Shown here in pieces: positions 7,977 to 16,392 of a DNA stretch of 64,000 bases (its first letter is position 1; each line of letters opens with the position of its first letter). The notes under the pieces were generated by a model. The model was not told where the DNA came from. It searched no databases and saw only the letters and a list, made by a program, of their open reading frames with translations. The DNA comes from Polaribacter cellanae (GTDB lineage Bacteria; Bacteroidota; Bacteroidia; Flavobacteriales; Flavobacteriaceae), in assembly GCF_017569185.1 (NCBI RefSeq), contig NZ_CP071869.1, positions 310,001 through 374,000 on the forward strand, in the 5' to 3' direction. Both the position numbers and the translations under genes were made by a program.

Positions 7977-8978
7977 CTAAGAGTTTGCGATTTTGTTTAT
8001 CTTAGCTAAATCATCATCAGTAAACTTTGTGTTTTCAATAGCTTTTATACTGTCTAAAATTTGTTCAGTTTTACTTGCGCCAATAAGTACAGATGTAATT
8101 CTATCGTCTTTTAAAATCCAGGAAATTGCCATTTGTGCCAAATTTTGATTCCTACTTTTTGCAATTTCATTTAAAGCAGTAATTTTAGGAAGCATTTCCA
8201 TTACTTTATCTCTATTTAAAAACGGACTATCTTTTGCGGCTCTAGAGTCTTTTGGTAAACCTTTTATGTATTTATTAGTTAACATACCTTGTGCTAAAGG
8301 CGAAAAACAAATCGCTCCAACTCCAGAATTTCCTAACAAATCTAACAAACCATTTTCAACCCATCTATCAAACAAACTATATCTCGGTTGATGAATTAAA
8401 CAAGGAGTTCCTAAATTTCTCAAAATTTTAAATGCTTTTTCTGCTTCTTCTGGCAGGTAATTAGACAAACCAACATACAATGCCTTTCCTTGTTTTACCA
8501 TTAAATCTAAAGTACCCATAGTTTCTTCTAAAGGCGTATCGTAATCGGGTCTATGATGATAAAAAATATCTACATAATCTAACCCCATTCTTTTTAAGCT
8601 CTGGTTTAAACTTGCTATTAAATATTTTTTAGAACCAAAATCGCCATAAGGTCCCTCCCACATATCATAACCAGCTTTTGATGAAATTACCAATTCATCT
8701 CTATAATTTTTAAAATCTTTCTTAAGAATTTTTCCAAAATTCTTTTCAGCAGAACCTGGAGATGGTCCATAATTATTGGCTAAATCGAAATGTGTAATAC
8801 CATTATCAAAAGCACATTTTAAAAGGTTTCTAGAGTTTTTAAAATCGTCTACATCACCAAAGTTGTGCCACAAGCCCAAAGAAATTTCAGGTAATAACAA
8901 ACCGCTATTTCCTGTTCTTCTATAATTCATTTTTTTATAGCGGTTTTCATCTGCTACATAGTTGTTTTTTTTGCTCAT
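7977..8978 (-). CDS. Aldo/keto reductase, YghZ (glyceraldehyde-3-phosphate reductase)-like
   Basis: This NADPH-dependent oxidoreductase has a TIM barrel and reduces small aldehydes. The catalytic tetrad residues are visible: Asp and Tyr in HFDLANNYGPSPGSAE, Lys in VISSKAGYDMWEGPYG, and His in DIFYHHRPDYDTPLEET. The GPSPGSAE and GYDMWEGPYGDFGS phrases are diagnostic of the YghZ/Kv-beta-like subfamily. The cofactor-binding end has SVLIGASKTEQI. The length of 333 aa is normal. The ATG lies 5 bp after the stop of the FAD/Fe-S gene, so they form one operon. The substrate is not evident. Confidence 0.93.
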   Translation of the reverse strand: MSKKNNYVADENRYKKMNYRRTGNSGLLLPEISLGLWHNFGDVDDFKNSRNLLKCAFDNGITHFDLANNYGPSPGSAEKNFGKILKKDFKNYRDELVISSKAGYDMWEGPYGDFGSKKYLIASLNQSLKRMGLDYVDIFYHHRPDYDTPLEETMGTLDLMVKQGKALYVGLSNYLPEEAEKAFKILRNLGTPCLIHQPRYSLFDRWVENGLLDLLGNSGVGAICFSPLAQGMLTNKYIKGLPKDSRAAKDSPFLNRDKVMEMLPKITALNEIAKSRNQNLAQMAISWILKDDRITSVLIGASKTEQILDSIKAIENTKFTDDDLAKINKIANS

Positions 8979-8983
8979 ATATA

Positions 8984-11971
8984 TTATTTTAATGCTTCTT
9001 TTAAAATTGTAATTGGGTGTTTGGCAATTCGTTTTGTACCATCAAAAATTTGATGTCTGCAACTGGTTCCAGCAGCAACAATTTCTGTTTCTTCTGATGT
9101 ATTTCTTACTTTTGGAAACAAGGTGTCTTCGCCAACTTGCATCGAAACGTTGTAATGTTCTTTTTCATAACCAAAAGAACCAGCCATTCCACAACATCCA
9201 GTATTCATAATCGTTACAGAGTAATTTTTTGGGAGATTTAATATTTGAAAACTTGCATGTGTTCCAGACAATGCTTTTTGATGACAATGCCCGTGAATCT
9301 TCAAGTTTTTAGATGCTGAAGTAAATAGAGAAAAATCTATATTTCCTTTTTTTAATTCTTTGGCTAAAAATTCTTCAAAAGTAAATGTGTTCTTTGCAAT
9401 TTTTTCTGCGGATTTTTTATCGTCTGCTAAACGAATATATTCGTCTCTAAACGTTAAAATTGCTGAAGGTTCTATTCCAATTAATGGAGTTTCTTTAGAA
9501 ATAATGTCTTTAAAAATTGCGACATTTAAGTTGCAAATTGCTTTTGCTTGCTTTAAAAATCCTTTGGAAATAAAACTTCTTCCAGATTCTTCGTGATTTA
9601 CAATTTGTAAATTATAGCCTAATTTTTCTAACAAGTAAAAAGCATCTTTTCCGATTTCTACATCGTAAAAATTGGTGAATTCATCACAGAATAAGTAAAC
9701 CGTTTTTAGAGATTGAGATTTCTCGACGGAGCCTGTATTGAGCGAAGTCGAAATGCTCGAAACGACATTGGATTTGTCATTTCGACTTTGTGGAGAAACC
9801 TTATTATTAACATTGTGCTTTTTATACCAAGATTTTAATGTTTTTGTAGCCAATTTAGGGACACTTCTTTTCTGTGCAACACCCATAACAGCTTTTACTA
9901 AAGATGTATTTAAAACCAAATTAGTAACTAAAGGAGCAATGCTTCCTAATTTGTTATATTTTACGTTGTTTGCAAATAATTTACTTCGAAAAGAATACCC
10001 ATTTGTTTCTTGATATTGATATAAAAACTCTGCTTTCATCGTTGCAATATCCACGTTGCTTGGGCATTCAGAAGCACAAGCTTTACAGCTTAAGCATAAG
10101 TCTAAAACTTCTTTTAATTCTTCGTAATTAAATTTATTCGGTTTTTTAGATTTGGTTAAAAACTCTCTCAGAGAGTTCGCTCTTGCTCTTGTGGTATCTT
10201 TTTCGTCTTTTGTAGCTCTGTAACTTGGGCACATGGTTCCTCCAGCTTCCACAGGTTTTCTGCAATCGCCAGAACCATTGCATTTTTCTGCGAGTTTTAA
10301 AATGCCTTCACTATCAGAAAAATCTTGAATTGTTGCTACCTTTGGTTCAATTCTATTTACTTCATAACGCAGATTTTCATCCATCGTAAAAGCATCTGTA
10401 ATTTTCCCTTTATTAAACACATTATTTGGGTCAAAAGCCTTTTTTATTCTTCTTAATAATTGGTAGTTTTCTTCGCCAATCATTAAAGGAATAAATTCTG
10501 CACGCACAATTCCATCTCCATGTTCACCAGAAAAAGAACCTTTGTATTTTTTTACTAATTCTGCGGTTTCTGTGGTTATTTTTCTGAATAAAACAACATC
10601 TGCCTTCTTCTTCAAATTCAAAATGGGGCGTAAATGCAATTCTCCAGCTCCAGCATGCGCATAATAAATGGCATCTTGTTGGTATTTATCCATAATTTGG
10701 GTAAACTCTTTAATATAATTTGGCAAATCTCCTAAAGCCACAGCTGTATCTTCAATACAGGCAACTGCTTTCATATCGCCAACCATGTTTCCTAAAGCGC
10801 CCAAACCAGCTTTTCTTAAATAATGGACTTTTGCAATGTCTTTTCCATATACTTTTGGATGATGATATCCGAAATTATTCACTTGTAGATCTGCAATTAA
10901 TTTGTCTGCCAATAACTCTACTTCTGGCAATGTGTTTGCAGCAACTTCTAACATTAAGACAGCTTCTGGATCTCCTTGTAAAAAGAACCTATTTTTAGCT
11001 AATTCTCTGTTGTTTTTTGTACAATCTAAAATGGCTTTATCCATTAATTCGCAATTGTACAAATTATGATTCATGGCAGTTAATGTCGCAATTAAACTCT
11101 CGTTAATACTCGTAAAATGAGAACAAACCATAATACTTTCAGTAGGAGGTAAGTTGTCTAATTGCAAAGTTATGGAAGTCGAAAAAGCCAAAGTTCCTTC
11201 GCTTCCTGATAAGAATTTTGCAACATTTATGGTGGGTTCTGTTCCACCAAATAAATCGGATTTTAAAAACTCATCTACAGCATACCCTGTATTTCTTCTA
11301 TGAATTGCTGGTTTTGGAAATTCCTTTTTAATTTCATCTTGTGTAGAATCGTAAATTAATTCCGAATAAATACTTTTATAAATTTGTCCTTCTAAAGTTT
11401 CTAATTTTGTTTTATCTAAAAATTCATTCGAAGTAATTTCTTTAAATATTGCTGAAGAACCATCACTTAAAATCGCTTCAATTTCTAACACTTTATCACG
11501 TGTTACTCCGTATTTTATAGAAGTACTTCCAGAGGAATTGTTCCCCACCATTCCACCAATCATACATCTGTTAGAGGTGGAAGTATTTGGGCCAAAAAAC
11601 AAGCCAAAAGGTTTTAAATACACGTTTAAAGAATCTCTAACAATTCCTGGTTGTAATTTTATAGTTTTCGCTTTTTCATCAAAAGAAATAATATTGGTAA
11701 AATGCTTGGAAACATCTACTACAATTCCATCTCCCACACATTGTCCTGCCAAAGAAGTTCCTGCAGTTCTTGGTATTAGCGTAATTTTATTTTCGGTAGC
11801 AAAACTGATTAAGGTTTTTAAATCGTTCTGGTCTTTAGGATATGCAACTGCTAAAGGAATTTTTCGATATACAGAAGCGTCTGTAGCATAGATTGTTTTG
11901 TGTAAATTATCGAAAAATAAATCACCAGAAAGTGAGTTGTGCAAGGTTTCTAAAGTGGAATTCTGAATCAT
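8984..11971 (-). CDS. FAD-linked oxidase fused to Fe-S (CCG-domain) reductase
   Basis: This 995-aa fusion resembles D-lactate or D-2-hydroxyglutarate dehydrogenases of the GlcD + GlcF type. The N-terminal FAD-binding PCMH domain (about 30-270) shows PRTAGTSLAGQCVGDGIVVD and GGMVGNNSSGSTSIKYGVTR. The FAD-oxidase C domain (about 270-520) ends with SFSGEHGDGIVRAEFIP. Iron-sulfur motifs follow: CNGSGDC-x11-CPSYRA at about 565-590 and CLSCKACASECP at about 630-640. The C-terminal cysteine-rich domain has HGHCHQKAL and NTGCCGMAGSFGYE. Residues about 723-752 are encoded by a dispersed repeat and look like unstructured linker. Electrons probably pass to the quinone pool. The aldo/keto reductase follows in the operon. 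Confidence 0.92.
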   Translation of the reverse strand: MIQNSTLETLHNSLSGDLFFDNLHKTIYATDASVYRKIPLAVAYPKDQNDLKTLISFATENKITLIPRTAGTSLAGQCVGDGIVVDVSKHFTNIISFDEKAKTIKLQPGIVRDSLNVYLKPFGLFFGPNTSTSNRCMIGGMVGNNSSGSTSIKYGVTRDKVLEIEAILSDGSSAIFKEITSNEFLDKTKLETLEGQIYKSIYSELIYDSTQDEIKKEFPKPAIHRRNTGYAVDEFLKSDLFGGTEPTINVAKFLSGSEGTLAFSTSITLQLDNLPPTESIMVCSHFTSINESLIATLTAMNHNLYNCELMDKAILDCTKNNRELAKNRFFLQGDPEAVLMLEVAANTLPEVELLADKLIADLQVNNFGYHHPKVYGKDIAKVHYLRKAGLGALGNMVGDMKAVACIEDTAVALGDLPNYIKEFTQIMDKYQQDAIYYAHAGAGELHLRPILNLKKKADVVLFRKITTETAELVKKYKGSFSGEHGDGIVRAEFIPLMIGEENYQLLRRIKKAFDPNNVFNKGKITDAFTMDENLRYEVNRIEPKVATIQDFSDSEGILKLAEKCNGSGDCRKPVEAGGTMCPSYRATKDEKDTTRARANSLREFLTKSKKPNKFNYEELKEVLDLCLSCKACASECPSNVDIATMKAEFLYQYQETNGYSFRSKLFANNVKYNKLGSIAPLVTNLVLNTSLVKAVMGVAQKRSVPKLATKTLKSWYKKHNVNNKVSPQSRNDKSNVVSSISTSLNTGSVEKSQSLKTVYLFCDEFTNFYDVEIGKDAFYLLEKLGYNLQIVNHEESGRSFISKGFLKQAKAICNLNVAIFKDIISKETPLIGIEPSAILTFRDEYIRLADDKKSAEKIAKNTFTFEEFLAKELKKGNIDFSLFTSASKNLKIHGHCHQKALSGTHASFQILNLPKNYSVTIMNTGCCGMAGSFGYEKEHYNVSMQVGEDTLFPKVRNTSEETEIVAAGTSCRHQIFDGTKRIAKHPITILKEALK
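9715..9805 (-). repeat. Dispersed repeat carried in-frame in the FAD/Fe-S gene
   Basis: On the coding strand the segment reads AAAGTCGAAATGACAAATCC ... TTTCGAGCATTTCGACTTCG ... CCGTCGAGAAATC. This is the TTTCGACTnCGCTCAAT-type sequence that I associate with intergenic flavobacterial repeats and that is related to the elements at 4126 and 34764. Here it is translated as SPQSRNDKSNVV...STSLNTGSVEKSQ without breaking the frame. The peptide has low complexity and sits between the Fe-S region and the CCG region. Confidence 0.6.
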
Positions 11972-12274
11972 TTGTGACTGAAAAAGGATCTAATTACAAA
12001 TATCCGAATAATATTTTCATTAATACTGAAACGAAACAGAGTTTGTTAATTTTTATGGATTTGGTAAATTGTTAAGGGCTTAATTGAGGATTTAAGTGAA
12101 AAGGAGTTTTAATTTTTCACTGACTTAAATTATGGGTTGGTTTTAAATTTACTTTACGATGATTTGATGGATTTAGATTTTTTAAGTTTAGAAACAACCC
12201 AAACTATTTTTAAGTATTAAGGTTTGATTAAAATATAATTTTGGTAAATATCAAAATCAATATTATAGTATTAA
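11972..12274. other. Gene-free spacer upstream of the FAD/Fe-S gene
   Basis: This 303-bp AT-rich spacer lies between the divergent start of the 995-aa gene and the left end of the insertion sequence. It should hold the promoter of the oxidoreductase operon, but I see no convincing -33/-7 pair. A 12-residue-scale open frame into it from 11893 is only a shadow. Nothing else is recognisable. Confidence 0.3.
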
Positions 12275-13294
12275 ACGTGAGTTCGATTTAAGCAACGCTC
12301 AAATTAGGTAAAAATCTTTGAATTTTAATACTTGGTTTAGTATCAAGAAAAGAATAAGCAGTTAAACCAGCGATTAAATTTCCAATAAAATTATCAAAGG
12401 ATCGATGCCTAGAATGTTCTATTTGACAAGTGTTTTTTAACACATCATTTACCGATTCAATAATAGCTCTTTTTCTAAGATAGACTGTATCCATAAAATC
12501 GAGAGCTTTCTTTTTCATATTCTTCCTCAATTTGGTGACCAGATGAATGCCGTCAACAAATAATCTGTCAAATAAATCTTTTCCCAAATAGCCTTTATCG
12601 CCATATATTTTCCCAAATATTTTATCATGAAAGTTTTTGTTTTTCAAAGGGTATCTGTCATCTACATTGGCTTTAGTAATCAAAAAATCAACTATTTGAC
12701 CTTTGTCATTACAAACTAAATGTAGCTTAAAACCATAAAACCAGCCCAATGTTCCGTAGCTTTTTTCGGCTATGCCTTTAAATACTTGATGTTGTTTTTC
12801 TCTTTTGTAGTGACACACTTTAATAGCGGTAGAATCAATAAAAGATATGCCCGAGCATTTACCTAATCCGCGAAGTTTTAGATACACAGCTAAGGGTCTA
12901 ATTACTTGTTTTTGTAATTCTACAAAGCGATTATAGGAAACGGTTTCAGGAAAAAAATCTTCCATGTGTTTACACACGTAAAAAAGATAAAAGTGTTTTA
13001 AATTACGGTAGGATTTTAAGTGAAAAATAACCATAATGGTCATCACTTCACTTTTACTCATTTTTGACTTTCGGTGGCGTTTTTTTGGTAGTGAAGTGTC
13101 TGAAATACTGTTTTGAGTTAATAACAGCATCAAATTCTTTCATAAAATCGTCTAGATTACAAAAAATTTCAATAATTTTAGTGTCAGAAATCATAAGCAG
13201 AATAATTTTAGTTAATTGATTTTCAATACCTTAATTTACTAAAATTTCTGCTTTTTTCACTATAAAAGTTTAACTTTTTATATCGAACTCACGT
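12275..13294 (-). mobile_element. IS982-family insertion sequence (1020 bp)
   Basis: Terminal inverted repeats ACGTGAGTTCGATTTAA (left, from 12275) and ACGTGAGTTCGATATAA (right, read inward from 13294) bound a transposase gene. The total length of about 1.02 kb and one transposase of about 300 aa are standard for IS982. A clear target duplication is not visible. TAGTATTA on the left and TAGTTTAG on the right match at six of eight positions, which could be a decayed one. The same terminal sequence ends the miniature elements at 26347-26438 and 43098-43278. Confidence 0.85.
12288..13194 (-). pseudogene. IS982-type DDE transposase with N-terminal frameshift
   Basis: The main frame (from 13133 down) has the IS982 marks: KRHRKSKMSKSEVMTIMVIF, FIDSTAIKVCHYKRE, GWFYGFKLHLVCNDKG, then GDKGYLGKDLF and the final RAIIESVNDVLKN. 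The family N-terminus is missing from this frame but is present in another frame starting at ATG 13194 (MISDTKIIEIFCNLDDFMKE). Joining them needs a +1 (or -2) shift between about 13133 and 13060. There is no classic -1 slippery heptamer at the junction. The copy is therefore most likely disrupted by an indel, though a truncated 281-aa product from 13130 or 13133 could still be made. Confidence 0.75.
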
Positions 13295-13415
13295 TAGTTT
13301 AGACAAATTTACGAGTAAAATTATAAAAAGTAATGTAAAAAGTTTGTTATGGTTTTAATTGAATTTTAGAATTAATTATGAGATAAATTGATGGAATGTA
13401 ATTTTACATAAAACA

Positions 13416-13439
13416 AAACCGAGTAAAAAAACTCGGTTT
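13416..13439 (-). terminator. Rho-independent terminator after the acyl-CoA ligase
   Basis: Perfect 8-bp arms AAACCGAG and CTCGGTTT enclose an 8-base loop. On the minus strand the stem is followed by a T-rich run (TGTTTTATG). It begins 6 bp after the stop codon of the ligase gene. Confidence 0.75.
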
Positions 13440-13444
13440 GTAAA

Positions 13445-15220
13445 TTAATCTCTATAAATTTTATCGTATAAATCTTTGTAGATATCTTTTATAATTGCTC
13501 GTTTCATTTTCATGGTAGGTGTTAGGTGTCCACCATCAATAGACCAAACGTCTGGTGTTAATTCGAAACGTTTTATTTGTTCCCATTTTCCAAAATGTGT
13601 GTTGCATTTATCGACCTCTTTCTGAATTCGATTTATAATTATATCCGAATTTATAATGGCTTCATTAGTTTTTTCAATCTTATGTCCTTTTTTATCAATC
13701 CAATCTTTTATAAAATCGAAATTTGGCTGAATAATTGCTGCTGGCATTTTTTCGCCCTCTCCAATAACCATAATTTGTTCGATAAATAAAGATTGTTTTA
13801 ATTCTCCTTCTAACAAAGGTGGCACTACATATTTACCACCAGAAGTTTTAAACATTTCTTTGGTTCTTCCAGTAATTTTTAAGAAGCCATCTTCGTCAAA
13901 CTCTCCTTTGTCTCCTGTATAAAAATAGCCATCTTTTAAAACTTCTGCAGATTTTTTTTCATCTTTATAATAGCCCATCATTACATTTGGCCCTTTTACT
14001 AAGATTTCTCCATTTTCGGCAATTTTAACTTCGACATCTTTAATAACTTTTCCTACAGTTCCTGTTCTAAAACCGTTGTTTCTTTGGTCGTTTACAGATA
14101 CTACTGGCGATGTTTCTGTTAAACCATAACCTTCCATAATTGGCATATTAGCAGCTGCAAAAACTTTAGTTAATCTTTCTTGCAGAGCAGCACTTCCAGA
14201 AACCATTAATTTTAATTCGCCTCCTAAAGCGGCTTGCCATTTAGAAAAAATTAATTTCCTTGCCAAACCTAATTGCTTCTCATACCACCAGCCATTTTCT
14301 CCATTTGGTTTGTATTTTAAACCTAAATTTACTGCCCAGAAAAACAACATTTTTTTAATACCAGATAAAGTTTCTCCTTTTAATACAATTTTATCGTAGA
14401 TTTTCTCATACAAACGTGGCACAGCTGTCATAACATTTGGTTTTATTTCCTGTGCATTTTCAGAAAGTTTTTCTATAGATTCTGCAAAGTAAATAGAGAC
14501 TCCACAATATTGGTACAAATACAAAATCATTCGTTCGAAAATATGGCAAACAGGTAAAAAACTTAGTGCTTTAGATTTTCCATAATTTAAAGGTACTCTC
14601 TCTTTAGATGCTAAAACATTGGATACGATGTTGTTATGAGAAAGCATAACGCCTTTTGGTTTTCCTGTGGTTCCAGATGTATAAATTAGTGTTGCTAAAT
14701 CTGTAGGTTTTACATTGTTTTTTCTTTGCTCTAGTTCTTCTTGGTTGGCTGTATCTTCTCCTAATTGAAGTACTTCTTTCCAAGATTTTTCATTGGCAAT
14801 ATCATTAAAAGTATAAACTTCTTTTAAACTTGTTTTATCTTTAATTTTATTGATTTTTTCTAACACTTCAACATCAGAAACAAAACAGTAAATAGATTCT
14901 GAGTGATTTAATACATATTCGTAATCTTCTTTACAAATTGTTGGATAAATAGGTACATTTTGTGCTCCAGTTTGTAAAATACCAATATCACAAATATTCC
15001 ATTCGGTTCTATTTGTGCTAGAAATAACTGCAATTTTATCGTTAGGTTGCACACCTAATCGCAATAAACCTCTACTAATTTTATTAGCACTGTCTATATA
15101 TTCTTTGGTGGATGTAGTTACCCAATTTCCATTTGATTTAGAGGTAAATGCATCTTTTAAATTATGGGTTTCTAATTGATAATATGGAAAATCAAAAAGT
15201 CTTTTTATTTCTATTGCCAT
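13445..15220 (-). CDS. Long-chain acyl-CoA synthetase (AMP-forming)
   Basis: This enzyme activates fatty acids to acyl-CoA through an acyl-adenylate, feeding beta-oxidation or lipid synthesis at the membrane. At 591 aa it has the ANL-superfamily motifs: A3 LIYTSGTTGKPKGVMLSHNN at about 175-195, GYGLTETSPVVS at about 355, the YTGDKGEFDEDGFLKITGR hinge region at about 430, and the C-terminal domain with KTSGGKYVVPP. It matches the FadD15/FAA1-like group with a Trp-rich insertion (NGWWYEKQ). It is monocistronic, with a terminator directly downstream. Confidence 0.93.
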   Translation of the reverse strand: MAIEIKRLFDFPYYQLETHNLKDAFTSKSNGNWVTTSTKEYIDSANKISRGLLRLGVQPNDKIAVISSTNRTEWNICDIGILQTGAQNVPIYPTICKEDYEYVLNHSESIYCFVSDVEVLEKINKIKDKTSLKEVYTFNDIANEKSWKEVLQLGEDTANQEELEQRKNNVKPTDLATLIYTSGTTGKPKGVMLSHNNIVSNVLASKERVPLNYGKSKALSFLPVCHIFERMILYLYQYCGVSIYFAESIEKLSENAQEIKPNVMTAVPRLYEKIYDKIVLKGETLSGIKKMLFFWAVNLGLKYKPNGENGWWYEKQLGLARKLIFSKWQAALGGELKLMVSGSAALQERLTKVFAAANMPIMEGYGLTETSPVVSVNDQRNNGFRTGTVGKVIKDVEVKIAENGEILVKGPNVMMGYYKDEKKSAEVLKDGYFYTGDKGEFDEDGFLKITGRTKEMFKTSGGKYVVPPLLEGELKQSLFIEQIMVIGEGEKMPAAIIQPNFDFIKDWIDKKGHKIEKTNEAIINSDIIINRIQKEVDKCNTHFGKWEQIKRFELTPDVWSIDGGHLTPTMKMKRAIIKDIYKDLYDKIYRD

Positions 15221-15411
15221 GTGTGTGTATTTGTAATATGCAAAATAGGAAATTTACTGCTATTGAACAAATACTATTTTAGTCTTGTTTTTTCTATGAA
15301 TTTTGTAATTTTTAAAGTAATTTTTTAAGTTTTTTAAAATCTTATAACTTATAAAAAAGATTTTTTTTGAATAAACCGACTAAAAGATAATTTTGAGTAA
15401 TATAAAAAAGA

Positions 15412-15442
15412 AACTAGCTTTCTCATACTCGAAAAAGCTAGT
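15412..15442 (-). terminator. Rho-independent terminator after the pentapeptide gene
   Basis: Arms AACTAGCTT(T) and (A)AAGCTAGTT enclose a loop of about 12 bases. On the minus strand the stem is followed by TTTCTTTTTTAT. It lies about 95 bp past the stop of the pentapeptide-repeat gene, within the 315-bp spacer 15221-15535. The rest of that spacer holds the ligase promoter region, where no clear box was identified. Confidence 0.65.
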
Positions 15443-15535
15443 TGTAATTTGGTAACGATTGACCCCTAATCCAATCGTTTTCCATTATGGTTCAAATTTA
15501 CATAGTTTTAGTGAATTAAAAATAGGTATTAATAC

Positions 15536-16330
15536 CTATTTTTTGTCTATTAAATATTTTCCAAAACTTTTACCATTTATTCTAGTGTACTTAGAATCAA
15601 TGTTATAAGCGACATCCATTCCTGTTACATTAAAATCTCCAGAAACTTGCATATACTTAATGTTTAAATCTTCTTCGAATTTTGTATTGATAAAAGAAAC
15701 TCCATTTTTAAATTCTGTGTACTTAAATGTTGCAGAATCTTTAAAAACTGAATTAGAGAAACTTACATTTCTACTAAATTTTGCATATTTAAAAGAGGCA
15801 ATTTCATCAAAAGTTGTTTTTGAAAAGTTTATGTTATAATCGAATTTTGCATATTTAAAAGTAGTGTCATCATTAAATGTACTTCCAGAAAAATCTGCAT
15901 TTCTTTCGAAACGAGAGTATTTAAACATTGCTTTTCGTTCGAAATTACAGTTTTTAAAAATTGTTTCATCTTTAAAACTTGCTGTAAATATATAGTCAGA
16001 ATTTTCATCAGGAATGTATGCTAAAACATCATTTCTAAATGTACAGTTTGTAAATGAAATTTTTACATCTATTATTTTTTTAATTTCGTTGGTAGAGTTT
16101 CCAGAACCCCAATTAAACCAACTTCGTTTTTTCTTTTTTGGAAGTTTTTCCAAAGCTTCATCCATATACGTAAAGTCTAAAATGCCTACAATTGTAGCGT
16201 TCGCAATAGAAATTGATTTTCCGTTCTTTATGTCTTTTAGAATATCGGAAGCTTCTACTATTTCTTGTGCAGCACTTAAAGTTGCAGTTAAAAAAAGACA
16301 AATGCTTAAAAGCGTAATTTTATGTTTCAT
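15536..16330 (-). CDS. Secreted pentapeptide-repeat protein
   Basis: The best start is the ATG at 16330 (MKHKITLLSICLFL), which gives a normal signal peptide ending near LSAAQ. The frame extends upstream to 16372, but that adds a non-signal segment. After about 100 residues the protein becomes a quadrilateral pentapeptide-repeat solenoid in which Phe recurs every 5-6 residues, in super-repeats of 22 residues: FKYAKF-x5-F-x4-F-x5. Three such units carry FKYAKF, FKYAKF and FKYTEF. A Lys-rich loop with Trp (KKKKRSWFNWGSG) interrupts the N-terminal part. It follows the histidine kinase by 63 bp on the same strand and is probably in its operon. Its role is unknown; it may be a periplasmic sensor or scaffold. 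Confidence 0.85.
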   Translation of the reverse strand: MKHKITLLSICLFLTATLSAAQEIVEASDILKDIKNGKSISIANATIVGILDFTYMDEALEKLPKKKKRSWFNWGSGNSTNEIKKIIDVKISFTNCTFRNDVLAYIPDENSDYIFTASFKDETIFKNCNFERKAMFKYSRFERNADFSGSTFNDDTTFKYAKFDYNINFSKTTFDEIASFKYAKFSRNVSFSNSVFKDSATFKYTEFKNGVSFINTKFEEDLNIKYMQVSGDFNVTGMDVAYNIDSKYTRINGKSFGKYLIDKK

Positions 16331-16392
16331 TTTATATGGTGTTTTAAAGTGTTTTATTAAATGACCACTCAAAACTTAAAATGTGACAGTTT

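Noticed and set aside
13057..13133. Programmed frameshift in the IS982 transposase
   Set aside because: The required shift is +1 and no slippery heptamer or downstream pseudoknot is evident; IS982 transposases normally use one frame.
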